The translations under genes and the position numbers were made by a program. A stretch of DNA of 64,000 nucleotides from Corynespora cassiicola (Eukaryota; Ascomycota; Dothideomycetes; Pleosporales; Corynesporascaceae): NCBI GenBank assembly GCA_022059125.1, contig JAEUWY010000001.1, positions 1,674,001-1,738,000 on the forward strand, given 5' to 3'. Of this stretch, positions 55,449 through 64,000 are shown in pieces. The notes below the pieces were generated by a model that worked only from the letters and a program-made list of their open reading frames with translations, was not told where the DNA came from and did no database searches. Position 1 is the first letter of the stretch, and each line of letters begins with the position of its first letter.

Positions 55449-58208
55449 CTAGTTCATACCGCCATCATTTCCAACGTAGTCGAGCATGGGATCGACGACA
55501 CGACCCTCGGAATCGGCCCTAGCCCTCTTCGGCGAACTCTGGATCCTGATGCGAGGGTCCTTCAAGAGCTCCTCATGACCTCGCTTGCGAGATGAAGACA
55601 ATCCCATGAGCTGTTTGACTTCCTCGACGCTGTTCAAGACGACCTTCTCGCCGTGCTGGTTCTGTCTGGACGCCTGGGGGGCTGGATGGTTTGGACCGGC
55701 GACCTGGGAGCTCCGCCCATGAGGGTTGTTGGGATGAAGTCCGAAGATTTCGTGAGGTTTATGTTGCTTGATGAGCTTCTCCACTTCCTCAGAACCGTGA
55801 CTCTGCTGAAGTTTACGGGTTTGCTCATGCGTGTACTTCTGGAATGCCATGTTATTGGCGCCTTGAACGGGGAATCGGCCATGGACGTTTTGCATTGCGT
55901 GCTGCTGCCTAGGGTCGAAGAGCTGGTAGCCAGCCTGGGGTGTGTTTGCATGAAGCTGCTGCTGCTGCCGATAGTATGGGGATCCTAGTTGAGCAGACTG
56001 TTGCTGGTAAGGAGAGTGTTGGGAACTATGCTGCTGGGGAGGTTGCTGTTGGTTTGGAGAGTACTGGGTTGCAGGCTGCTGCATAGACGGCTGCTGATAG
56101 AAAGCACTCATGCCTGGATAGGCCATCTGGGGTGTGCCAGCGCGGGACTGCTGGTGAGGAGAGTACAGAACCTCATGCTGCTGAGTCGGCTGCTGCTGCC
56201 GAGCAGGCTGGCGACTTGAGTGGTTCATTCCATTCCGGATCAACTGTTGCTGCTGTACAAGCCAGTAGTTTGGGGAACCCATTTGAGGCATGTGCATTCC
56301 ATACTCTTGTGGTTGAGGAGACCGCATACCACGCTGGGCCTGCTGGGCCTGTTGTATCTGTTGCATTTGCTGCATCTGCTGCATCTGCTGGCTATATTGT
56401 TGAGCAGTTTGTCCAGGACTCTGCTGACCATAGAGCGGCAGTCCATAATTATGCTGCTGGCGCATGAGCTGTTGCATTTTAGTCTGTTGCTCTGGGCTCA
56501 TCATGGCGTACATTGGGTGCCCATTTTGCTGTTGCTGAGCAGATCGTTGATTCGGCTGGGCCATCGGGGGCCGTATCTGTTGCGGGGATGATGTTCCATT
56601 GACCCGTGCATTCAAATCTCTTACTATTTGAGTCTGCTCTTCGAAGTTCTCGAAGACAGACTTGCTCGGAGTCTTCCTTGTCTTGGCCAGTTCATCTCTA
56701 GCGTCTGCAGGCTTAGGTGTATATGCTTCTTCCTTGCGGACGAGCGGTGACACCCTGGGACCTATGATGTTGTTGTAGCAACGCCGGGAGTGATCGAACT
56801 TGGATGTTGACGTTGTATTTTGCGCCGGCTCGTCAAACTTTGTAGGCGGCGTTGAAGGCTCCACAAGTGTTTTTGCTGCAACCTTTTCCTTATCTTGAGA
56901 GTCATGGCTCTCTGATGGCTCGTAATCTGGATCAAAGTCTTCTTTCGGGGACACAAAAGCCGCTCCGGCTAGTTGGGTATCAGTAATCTTGCTTCGAGAC
57001 TGAGATGGCGCGGGGGATAGCACGGGAGAGGCTGGGGAAGATTCTGAGGGTGCGACCGAGGAATATGCTTGGGGAGAGTTCGAGCTGGAGGCTGAGGGAG
57101 AGGCTGAGGGAGAGGGTGCAGGAGAATTCGCCGTAGTAGCTTGAAGCTTAGCTTTGGCCGTTCCCATGAAAGTTGAAGGGCCCATCTTTGGACTCAAAGG
57201 TGCTTGTTCGATACCTTCTATGAGTTGTAAAAGTGTCCTACGAGATTCCGGTGAGACGTGTGAACCAGAAATCTTGCTCTGATTTAGTTCGGTGACTAGG
57301 GAGCCAGTATGAGTGGATACCTCGGCAGACTCCTCCATGGCTTCGGGAGTATAGGAAGCCTTGGTTGCTGGATCCTTAAAAGCATCCTCATCTGGCAACG
57401 GAAGCTGCCATTTTCCTAGCAAACTGGCTGGAAGATGCTTTTGTTTGAGGTACTTGATGGCGTCAACGACTTCGAAGCCGAGTGGTTCCTCGGGGTCAAT
57501 GGAGTCTTTGGGTTTCTGCCCCTTCTTCGCCATTCGTAGATCAAAGTGCTTGTCATCGCGAAAATCGGTCTCTTCCATGGCTTTCTGGATTCCACGGTTG
57601 CTCAAATTGAGTAGGAACTTGGCTGGGTAGAAGTGATCATACAGGTGGATTCCTTCCACTTCACCACACATCTCGAGGATGATGGTCTGGCGAAGCGAGT
57701 AGTAGAGAGACATGATGTCAATCTTCTCAGAAGTTAGCGAGTTCGAGTCGGAACGGAGCTCAGGGTGCAATGCGCTTACCTTGTCGGCATGGTTGCTGTC
57801 AACAAGGCGGTCATTGAGGTCGCGATACCAGTCTTGCTCTTCCTCTGCCATGTTGGAGGGGAAGATGTTGTCATTGTAAATCTGGTCGATCCTCTCGTAA
57901 CTGTCGCCGCGCCTCGCAGCATCTTTACGCTCCTCGATGAGTCGAGCAATGTCATGGCGACCATGGTTTACGGGTCGCTCTTGGCCAGGATTGAGGGACG
58001 GGAATGCCGCTGGTATCTCGTTGTGATGGTGCTCTTCGCCCGCGATGGAGCCTAGGTAGAGTTGTGGGTCAAGTTCAAATGGGCGCTCGACAAGCCAGGC
58101 GTCGAAGGCGGAGTCATCGAGAAGGTCGTGCTTACGTTTGCGTGCTCGAGAAGCGGCAGGCGGGTCGGTACCCTTGTTGCGCAAGCGCACGGTGCGGCCG
58201 TTCACCAT
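55449..58208 (-). CDS. glutamine-rich nuclear protein (putative transcriptional co-regulator)
   Basis: The frame is open from 58496, but I prefer the ATG at 58208 (MVNGRTVRLRNKGTDPPAAS); the preceding 96 codons are Arg/Ser-rich and look like 5' UTR. A 57-bp segment 57723-57779 (GTAAGC, GCTAAC branch site, AAG end) lies in frame without stops and is almost certainly an intron; without it the protein is about 900 residues. Seen: a basic N-terminal nuclear signal (RARKRKHDLLDD), a folded helical region (MSLYYSLRQTIILEMCGEVE, HFYPAKFLLNLSNRGIQKAM), Ser/Pro-rich linkers, a long Gln/Met/Pro-rich tract (residues about 560-790) with MQQ repeats, and a C-terminal motif VLNSVEEVKQLMGLSSSRKR followed by SSPKRARAD. 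Low-complexity Q-rich regions are typical of transcription co-activators. I recognise no catalytic domain. Confidence 0.8.
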   Translation of the reverse strand: MVNGRTVRLRNKGTDPPAASRARKRKHDLLDDSAFDAWLVERPFELDPQLYLGSIAGEEHHHNEIPAAFPSLNPGQERPVNHGRHDIARLIEERKDAARRGDSYERIDQIYNDNIFPSNMAEEEQDWYRDLNDRLVDSNHADKVSALHPELRSDSNSLTSEKIDIMSLYYSLRQTIILEMCGEVEGIHLYDHFYPAKFLLNLSNRGIQKAMEETDFRDDKHFDLRMAKKGQKPKDSIDPEEPLGFEVVDAIKYLKQKHLPASLLGKWQLPLPDEDAFKDPATKASYTPEAMEESAEVSTHTGSLVTELNQSKISGSHVSPESRRTLLQLIEGIEQAPLSPKMGPSTFMGTAKAKLQATTANSPAPSPSASPSASSSNSPQAYSSVAPSESSPASPVLSPAPSQSRSKITDTQLAGAAFVSPKEDFDPDYEPSESHDSQDKEKVAAKTLVEPSTPPTKFDEPAQNTTSTSKFDHSRRCYNNIIGPRVSPLVRKEEAYTPKPADARDELAKTRKTPSKSVFENFEEQTQIVRDLNARVNGTSSPQQIRPPMAQPNQRSAQQQQNGHPMYAMMSPEQQTKMQQLMRQQHNYGLPLYGQQSPGQTAQQYSQQMQQMQQMQQIQQAQQAQRGMRSPQPQEYGMHMPQMGSPNYWLVQQQQLIRNGMNHSSRQPARQQQPTQQHEVLYSPHQQSRAGTPQMAYPGMSAFYQQPSMQQPATQYSPNQQQPPQQHSSQHSPYQQQSAQLGSPYYRQQQQLHANTPQAGYQLFDPRQQHAMQNVHGRFPVQGANNMAFQKYTHEQTRKLQQSHGSEEVEKLIKQHKPHEIFGLHPNNPHGRSSQVAGPNHPAPQASRQNQHGEKVVLNSVEEVKQLMGLSSSRKRGHEELLKDPRIRIQSSPKRARADSEGRVVDPMLDYVGNDGGMN

Positions 58209-59129
58209 AGTTGTGGGTTGAGCGTTGAAACTGCAGTGGGAACTTGACGCTACAGAGAAGGCTATACGCTGGCGCTGAGGAGTAAGAGATGTGGAGGAGA
58301 GAGCGCAAGACTGTCGAGAAGACGAGTCGCACTGAAGAACAGCGTCAGAGTGCTGTTGATGAGTATGGCTGCGTGACGCTGTAGGGACTTTGCGCCTACC
58401 GTTACGGCGCAGTGGGGACGGTCGGAGAGGAGTTGAAGGCGGGTTGAAAGAATAGCGACGCGGAGGCCGCCGTTGTGTGCTCTGGCGCAAGCGCATGGCT
58501 GGTGAAAGCGACGGTCAAGTTCAAGTGAGAGAGGCCCGCGAGGGCTTTCACTGTGCCGGGTGCTATCCAGGCACGAGTAGCAATGTCGAAGGCTGTCCGC
58601 CCAATAATGTTGCTGCAGAACACGGCAGGGCTTGTGTGAAAATGCTCCCTATAGATGAGATGGACTGCAAAAGCCGTGCTCAATACCCCGCCTACAGCTC
58701 CGAGGGCCACGACTCTGACAATCGAGAGACTTTGAAGGCAGGAATAGCCATACTCTTTCTTATTTGGAAGAAACTTGGAAGAAACTTGTCACAGTAACGG
58801 ATTTGTCCAAGGCATCAGCAGAATGCCGGTCCAGGCTACAACACGGAAATGTCACAGAAGAAAGGAAGATGGAGCTTGGGATGATTTGACACCATTTCCC
58901 ATCATAATGGGCAAACCTCTACCTACGGACCAAAAGGAAATGGCAATCGCTGTGAAGCCATCGCGGTTTCATGACATAATTTAGGACTTGGTTGAAAGTC
59001 GTAAAAACTTTTGAGGTAGAGTTTCATGGTTCATGTCACCATAAGATGTATATATATATATGACAGAAGCTCAGACCCAAACGCCCGTGCCATGCTGGGT
59101 ATCAAAGTGTGGAAACATGCCGCTGAATG
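58209..59129. other. upstream region of the Q-rich gene
   Basis: About 0.9 kb. The left 290 bp is an open extension of the Q-rich frame that may be 5' UTR or a longer N-terminus. Further right are only short frames and a (TA)n run at 59049-59061. Confidence 0.4.
59049..59061. repeat. (TA)n microsatellite
   Basis: A run of alternating T and A lies 68 bp beyond the stop of the phosphatase-like gene, in its probable 3' UTR or terminator region. Confidence 0.8.
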
Positions 59130-60104
59130 TCAATTCTGATCCCGGAACGGTGTGTTGTCCCTGCCGGAGAAGCGTAGTAGGTCTGAGGGGTCACGGCTGC
59201 TGTCTAGCTCCATGGCCTCATCGTCGTGTGTATCATCAATGGAACGCTTTTGGACTGGTCGAAAAGGCGGTGGCCGCATGTTTTGAACGACCTGCTGTAG
59301 CCCGGCAGTGAGGTCGCTAGACTGCAGCAGCTCTTGGCGGGAGTTTGCGACTGAGCGCTTAGCAAGTAGAATATCCCAATGCGCGCGCAGAATACCCTTG
59401 AGCGTGTCATCGAAGTTGACACAGAAACGCTGGGCCTGACAGACTTGCATAGCTTTGATGTAGTCAAAGTCATCCAGCATCTCCATGAGGTAGGCGGCCG
59501 CGACCACTGCCGACTTTTCATTGCCCGATTCGCAAAACACGAGCACCTTGCCGAGCTGCGGATTACCGGCCTTGATCGCGAGGTCTCGAATATTGGCAAC
59601 ATGGCGGTTGATCAGTCTCGTCGCCTCTGCAAATTTCCCGACCAAGGCGTGGTAGTTTGCCGCCTCTATCGTCGCTACTTCGGGGCCTGCCTCTCGCGCG
59701 GCCCGCAGGACCCCGTTCATGCTCGAGTGGTTCGTGCGGATGGCGAGCACCATGGTGATGCCCTCCCGGGCGATAAAGGCCTTATCCTTCGCTGCCGTCA
59801 TGGGCCCTAGGTACAGCCACGGCAGGATCAGTTGGGCTTGTCTGCGGCGATCGTAGGCCCACTCCAACAAAGTATTTTCCCGCACAATATTTTCCAAGCT
59901 ATACTCTTTGAGAAAGCCGTAGTCTATCTCATCGACGGGCGTCGCAACATGCCCCACACTGAGCGTTGGCATATCGGCCGAGAGGGTTGGCGGCGGCACC
60001 ACGATGCGCGGTGCTGTGGGCAGGCGGTATGTGTACGCATGGAGGCGCATGTTTGCCGTGTCATTGTCGGGCATAGGCGCATCCTCGGGAGGCAGCGTGG
60101 ACAT
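59130..60104 (-). CDS. STYX-like dual-specificity phosphatase with altered signature
   Basis: Single exon, 324 residues, from the ATG at 60104. After a ~60-residue proline-rich leader, the phosphatase fold shows QAQLILPWLYLGPMTAAKDK, REGITMVLAIRTN and, after a helical region, KVLVFCESGNEKSAVVAAAY, where the catalytic P-loop should read HCxxGxxRS. Here the loop is F-C-E-S-G-N-E-K-S: the cysteine (about 191) is kept, but the histidine is Phe and the phosphate-binding arginine is Lys (about 197). The arrangement is like the STYX/FMI2-type proteins of fungi. Low or no catalysis and a phospho-binding scaffold role are likely, but not shown. The C-terminus is disordered with VQKRSIDD and a Ser/Asp-rich end. 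Confidence 0.85.
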   Translation of the reverse strand: MSTLPPEDAPMPDNDTANMRLHAYTYRLPTAPRIVVPPPTLSADMPTLSVGHVATPVDEIDYGFLKEYSLENIVRENTLLEWAYDRRRQAQLILPWLYLGPMTAAKDKAFIAREGITMVLAIRTNHSSMNGVLRAAREAGPEVATIEAANYHALVGKFAEATRLINRHVANIRDLAIKAGNPQLGKVLVFCESGNEKSAVVAAAYLMEMLDDFDYIKAMQVCQAQRFCVNFDDTLKGILRAHWDILLAKRSVANSRQELLQSSDLTAGLQQVVQNMRPPPFRPVQKRSIDDTHDDEAMELDSSRDPSDLLRFSGRDNTPFRDQN

Positions 60105-60763
60105 GACGGGCTGATTATATAGAGAGATGAATTCCCGGTTCGGGCGGTAGAGTCGAGCAAGAGACGGGCTTTTATGCCTCCGGGAAGAAGTAAAGTCAGT
60201 GAGACGGTCGGGGGGGGGTGAGTGGCCTCGGAGGCGGGGGAAGCCTTTTCACGAAGATGGGCAGGGGGAGGGCGCGCAGCTGGCGGAAGTCTCTGCAGTG
60301 CGCGCAGGCGAGGCTTTCATCGTGGGCGACGAGGGAAAGGACGTTGCGCGGCGCGTTAGGATAGATCTAGTCGTGGTCGAGGTGCGGATGCTCGGGAGGG
60401 GAAGGCGAGGCGCAGGCACCAATGCAACGCGCTGATGTCACGTGTTGGCGGGGTGACCCCTACTGCCCTTGGGATATACCTAGGTACCTAGGTAGTATCC
60501 ACTTATCTTCACGTCGCTCAACAAGTACAGTGCATGAAAATCGACTCTAGCAAGCGCATTGGTTGTACAGAAATACTCAGAAAGTCGTCGTCACCGCAAA
60601 TCTCGTGCCAACAGGCCACGCCGGACGGCTTACCGCTCCGCAGACACCATGCTCGAAGAGGAAGTAGGCTCGTGTGAGATGAATTGAATATTCAATTGAC
60701 AAGCTTCTGTTCATTTGTGATCCCATCTCCTTCGACTGTCCCTCACATCTTTCATTAAAAAAA
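60105..60763. promoter_or_regulatory. divergent region between phosphatase-like and GNAT genes
   Basis: 659 bp between two ATGs facing away. The plus strand is G-rich at 60180-60400. A perfect 18-bp palindromic tract at 60477-60494 lies 270 bp before the GNAT start, and an A run (60760-60764) abuts that start codon. No gene seen. Confidence 0.45.
60477..60494. repeat. palindromic TACCTAGGTA tract
   Basis: TACCTAGGTACCTAGGTA reads the same on both strands and consists of overlapping TACCTAGGTA units. Related tracts lie at 18321-18348 and 51405-51417, all outside genes. Confidence 0.7.
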
Positions 60764-61544
60764 ATGCCCATCAGAGAAGCTCGTTTTTCAGACCATGCGG
60801 CGCTGGCCACCCTCTGCAGCGCTGCTTTTTTCGAAGAGGATCTTTTCGGCCGAGTCATGCATCCCCACCGCCACGAGTACCCCGACGATGTCCCCATATT
60901 CTGGCACCAGTTTATCCGGGACCACTGGGCAGACTGGCAGAACAAACTCATCGTAGCAGTCCGTCCGGATGTAGAAAACCCAAATGTGGAGGCAATAGCA
61001 GGTTTGGCCATTTGGCAAAGGCAAGGCGAGGGCGGAAAGAAATTGGTACCGTCCAGCTTGGATCCACGTGAGTAGGAACACGCTGTGTAGCGCAGCGCCT
61101 TTGGATGCACCATTTGGGAAAACCCTGCCAACATATTCAGGCAATCTTCTCCATCCCTGCATCAAGATCTCGAACCGAATATCCTCCCTGCTATACGTCA
61201 ACCGAGCTTTAGACCCCACCAAGCTCAATGTTCTCGAGGATTCCATGCCATACTGTGAGCATCATTGGCATGGCGATAGAGCAGAAAACTGGTATCTCTC
61301 GCTCTGCGCCGTCCATCCGGATTACCAAGGCAAAGGGGTTGGACGTGAAGTTGTGAAATGGGGGCTCGACGAGGCCGAAAAGGAGAACATACACGCTAGT
61401 GTGACGAGCAGCAAGGGAAATGAAGATTTCTATCTAAGATGTGGCTTTGACGAAATCGTGGGCAATGGAACGGAAGGAGAAGGGAATCCGCTTGCTGGTG
61501 TTCCCGGTGGTGCTATACTGTTCAAGTATCCTAGGAAAGACTGA
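60764..61544 (+). CDS. GNAT-family N-acetyltransferase
   Basis: Exons 60764-61067 and 61141-61544 with a 73-bp GTGAGT..CAG intron encode about 235 residues. The start MPIREARFSDHAALATLCSA is the usual beta1-alpha1 of GNAT proteins. The splice joins SLDPR to NLLHPCIKISN, giving an uninterrupted domain. The acetyl-CoA-binding motif A is YLSLCAVHPDYQGKGVGREV (Q-x-x-G-x-G/A form QGKGVG), followed by motif B SKGNEDFYLRCGFDEIVG. Fungal members are often annotated as small-molecule or amine acetyltransferases; the substrate cannot be told. No signal peptide, so cytosolic. Confidence 0.9.
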
Positions 61545-62927
61545 CTGCCTCATCACTTCTATCCATAGAAAGGTGTGGGATAGCCAAAGCATCGGGGTTT
61601 TGTTTCGCCATACTTGGTTTATACATCTGCTTTTCATGGAGATCAGATCAGATCTTATGATCGGGACGCAGTTCTTCGAGATCTAGGCCGTTCCCCATGA
61701 TCAAGACCCAAAACTCTGGAATCTGTTTCCAAGCTATCCCTCATAAGCAATTTCAATTTAATTCAAATTGAAACATTGCCGGCTGAAAAGAACATACGAC
61801 AAGATGCTCTCATCATCACGTTGGTCGTTTCTTGTCCAAGTCTAGCAACATTTCGAAGATGGCCGTACCAGCATTTTGCACCTATTCTTCATCTTATAGG
61901 CCCAGCTCCACTTCTGCTAGGCCCTCTCAACATCGCACTACGTATCAAACAGACGTCTCCTCCGACCCTGACACACCACCGCCAAACCCTCAGCAACCGG
62001 CATTCAAAAGCCCCTATACGACGCGTTCACTCCACCTCCTAGCGCACCCAACCCTCCCACGGCGCGAGCACGCACGCTACACAGGATCGCCATCCAATAT
62101 TGGGACTTTGTTAAAGACGCCACCCATCCAGCCATCCACCCATTCCGTGCTAGCCCACCACGCCTCGGGCCGCAGCCACGGTAATGCCGTTAAAAAAACT
62201 CTCCTCGTGAACTGCGCCGTTCGGAAATATGTACGACATTCAAAAGTCTGGACATGGAGCCTTATCGAGCGCCGCAGCTGAGATGCGGCGCTCGGCTGCC
62301 ATCATCTCACGGATGGACCCGCTCCACGCAACCTAGCATAAAGAAATCATGTCACGCGATTTCGGTCCCGGACAGCTGCATGAGGATGCTTGAAGGATGC
62401 GCGGAGGACCCGACTGGCACGTTCCCGTCGCCGCGGAGTAGAGGGGGGGCCTGGAACGGGGATTTGATGGAACAGCGGTGAGGTTGGGGAAAAGGCAGGT
62501 GCTTTACACGAGCGAATGATGGCAGTTTTTTGTTTTTTCTCCTCAGGAGCCGGGAGGTGCAGGCGAGGGGTCCCGAGGGGTTGGATACGAAATAACGTGG
62601 GGGGTGTTTGAGGCGCTCGCGCTAGCCGGAGGATGGTGCTAAGATGGAGCTAGCCTGGGAATACCCGTGCCAAAGGTGGGTTCATGGGGTCGTGTGGCGT
62701 GTTGGAGTGGTTTCTGGATTGGTGGTGGAAGTGGAACATGACGAACTTTTAGACAAAGGAAAAACAGATTGGCGTATATGTGTAGCATGGTTATTATGTA
62801 CTGCAAGCATGGTTGTACCGGAAATGTCATGTTCTTCAGTGCAACAATGCGCACTGCCTATCACACTACTCTGTGGCAAGACGCCAATCCAGATCCTACA
62901 GTATCGCATTGAAGGGGAAATCAGCTT
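61545..62927. other. 1.4-kb region, no convincing gene
   Basis: A frame 61859-62281 (MAVPAFCTYSSSYRPSSTSA, about 140 residues) is Ser/Thr/Pro/His-rich with no folded domain, and may be chance. The right part 62440-62640 is G-rich (GGAGGGGG-like) and AT-poor. Everything else is short frames. I list no gene here. Confidence 0.35.
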
Positions 62928-63958
62928 TCACGGCGCATTCTCCGAGTACACCTCCCATTTAACGTCTCTGCGGATGATCAGCTCTTGACTGCCGTGGCTC
63001 AATACATCTTCATCTACCTCGTTCTGCGAGGAATAGGCCAGCGTTGTACTCTTCGCTACCGAGTCTCCCACTTTGCCACGTCCAAGACTGGCGCCCGTAA
63101 AAGGCCGCGGACTAGTCTTATTGACACCCCTATCACTGTGTCTGTTTCGAATAGCGCTCCCACTGCTTTCCATTGACTGCATCCTGTGGCTTTCACCATG
63201 TCTATCGCCGCTGGATCCGTATGCGTGGGAGCTGTAGCCAACTTTGACTCCACTACCTGTATCAAAACTGCGAATGAAGGATTTGAGACAGGGGACGGTC
63301 GCAGAGATGAGTGAAAAGCAAAGCTGGCCTTGCTGGTAGAGTATCACAGGTGTTCGATCGATGCCCGGATTCGAGCTATGGAGAGAATGATTCCAGTTTC
63401 TGAGGGTAAGGATTGAAAGCGGAACAAGGGGTAAGCGAAAAGCAAAGACAAAAACGACCTGGACCTTCAAGCTTATGTGCATCTGTAGTTGCCAAACGAG
63501 ACACGTGGGTGCCATGACCAGGAGAATGTCAGTCAAGGCATCAGTCACGACGAGGCCGTGATAACGGTCGTATATCCCAGGGCAGATTTGAGACTCCATG
63601 GTAGGCGCTGTACTCTGGGGTGAACAACCAACAGAAACCAATAATGCTGCCACTATTGTCCAAAGCGCCATCAGAACGCTGATGGCATTGCAAATCATCC
63701 AAAACTTCTTTATATCGCGTGTGAAAAGTCGTTGAACGAGAAGAATTGTTGCACATTTAGATAACCCCAGAGATATATAGAGGGCGATTTGATTACCATA
63801 CTGTGACTAAAATACGTCAGTCACGTCTTTCATACATGTGGACGATATCTTACGGCTGCCATGCGGTTGTAATCATGCTCACTAAGAGTATCAAAACTCG
63901 TCCCAAGGCCTGCTGACAACGAAACAAGAAGAAGGACAAATTGAATGATAGAGATGAT
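62928..63958 (-). CDS. fungal rhodopsin-domain membrane protein (partial, 5' end outside the window)
   Basis: Two exons are visible: 63958-63854 and 63800-62928, with a 53-bp GTAAGA..CAG intron. The sequence before 63958 ends in TTCTAG, a splice acceptor, so more exons lie beyond the right edge. Helices: IISIIQFVLLLVSLSAGLGT, QIALYISLGLSKCATILLVQ, NAISVLMALWTIVAALLVSV, ALTDILLVMAPTCLVWQLQM and KVQVVFVFAFRLPLVPLSIL, then the family motif PGIDRTPVILYQQGQLCFSL followed by ATVPCLKSFIRSFDTG. These match the fungal integral membrane / rhodopsin-domain family (relatives of PTH11). The cytoplasmic tail of about 110 residues is Ser/Gly/His-rich. A second member of the family lies at 45.9-47.4 kb, but the two are not adjacent. 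Confidence 0.85.
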
Positions 63959-64000
63959 CTAGAATAGTCTAAGTAATTTCGTGCCGTAAAAAATGATAAA

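Noticed and set aside
61859..62281. about 140-codon Ser/Thr/His-rich frame after the GNAT gene
   Set aside because: No folded-domain pattern, no promoter or splice support, and composition expected from random GC-balanced DNA.

Overview
The window is nuclear DNA from a filamentous ascomycete (Pezizomycotina; the gene set suggests Sordariomycetes, possibly Hypocreales, which is inference). The evidence is the many short 44-120 bp introns with GT..AG borders and CTRAC-like branch sites, and fungal families such as an AreB-type GATA factor with a leucine zipper, nucleus-encoded ATP synthase subunit 9, PTH11-like rhodopsin-domain proteins and a fungal exocyst Sec5. I place about 26 intact or partial protein genes and two broken ones. 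I see no rRNA, tRNA, transposon or CRISPR array.

Layout. 0-9 kb is conserved housekeeping: the 3' end of a single-pass membrane protein, a mitochondrial PPR protein (cya-5-like), SRP68, and the GATA regulator areB behind a 1.1 kb upstream region with a 10-bp-phased CCAAT array and a palindromic GATA site. 9.9-15.4 kb holds a secreted carboxylesterase, a secreted astacin metallopeptidase, a decayed sulfotransferase and ATP9. 17 kb carries the most unusual gene: a secreted precursor of four near-identical peptides separated by Kex2-type KR sites. 18.7-21.4 kb is a decayed coiled-coil gene with at least four lesions, including a 35-bp tandem duplication. 21.7-24.8 kb has an orphan gene and a secreted LVIVD/beta-propeller-like protein.

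25.9-33.3 kb is a coherent carbohydrate block: a secreted GH3 glycosidase and an MFS sugar transporter share a 656-bp divergent promoter, and next to them is a GH31 alpha-xylosidase without a signal peptide. This fits outside cleavage, uptake, then intracellular removal of xylose, as for xyloglucan or isoprimeverose-type oligosaccharides. An EthD-like protein, a small hypothetical and a four-exon short-chain dehydrogenase follow.

38.9-47.4 kb looks AT-richer and orphan-rich: four same-strand genes for Ser/Thr-rich or single-TM small proteins, two basic probably nuclear proteins (one with a SUMO-interacting-like acidic motif and an AT-hook-like motif), and an eight-exon PTH11-like receptor. 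48-64 kb returns to conserved genes: a BTB protein with a long disordered tail, Sec5, a Q-rich nuclear protein, a STYX-like phosphatase with an altered signature, a GNAT acetyltransferase, and the 3' part of a second rhodopsin-domain membrane protein at the right edge.

Exon borders were read by eye from splice signals and frame continuity, with no RNA evidence. Functions rest on recognised motifs, not on a database search.
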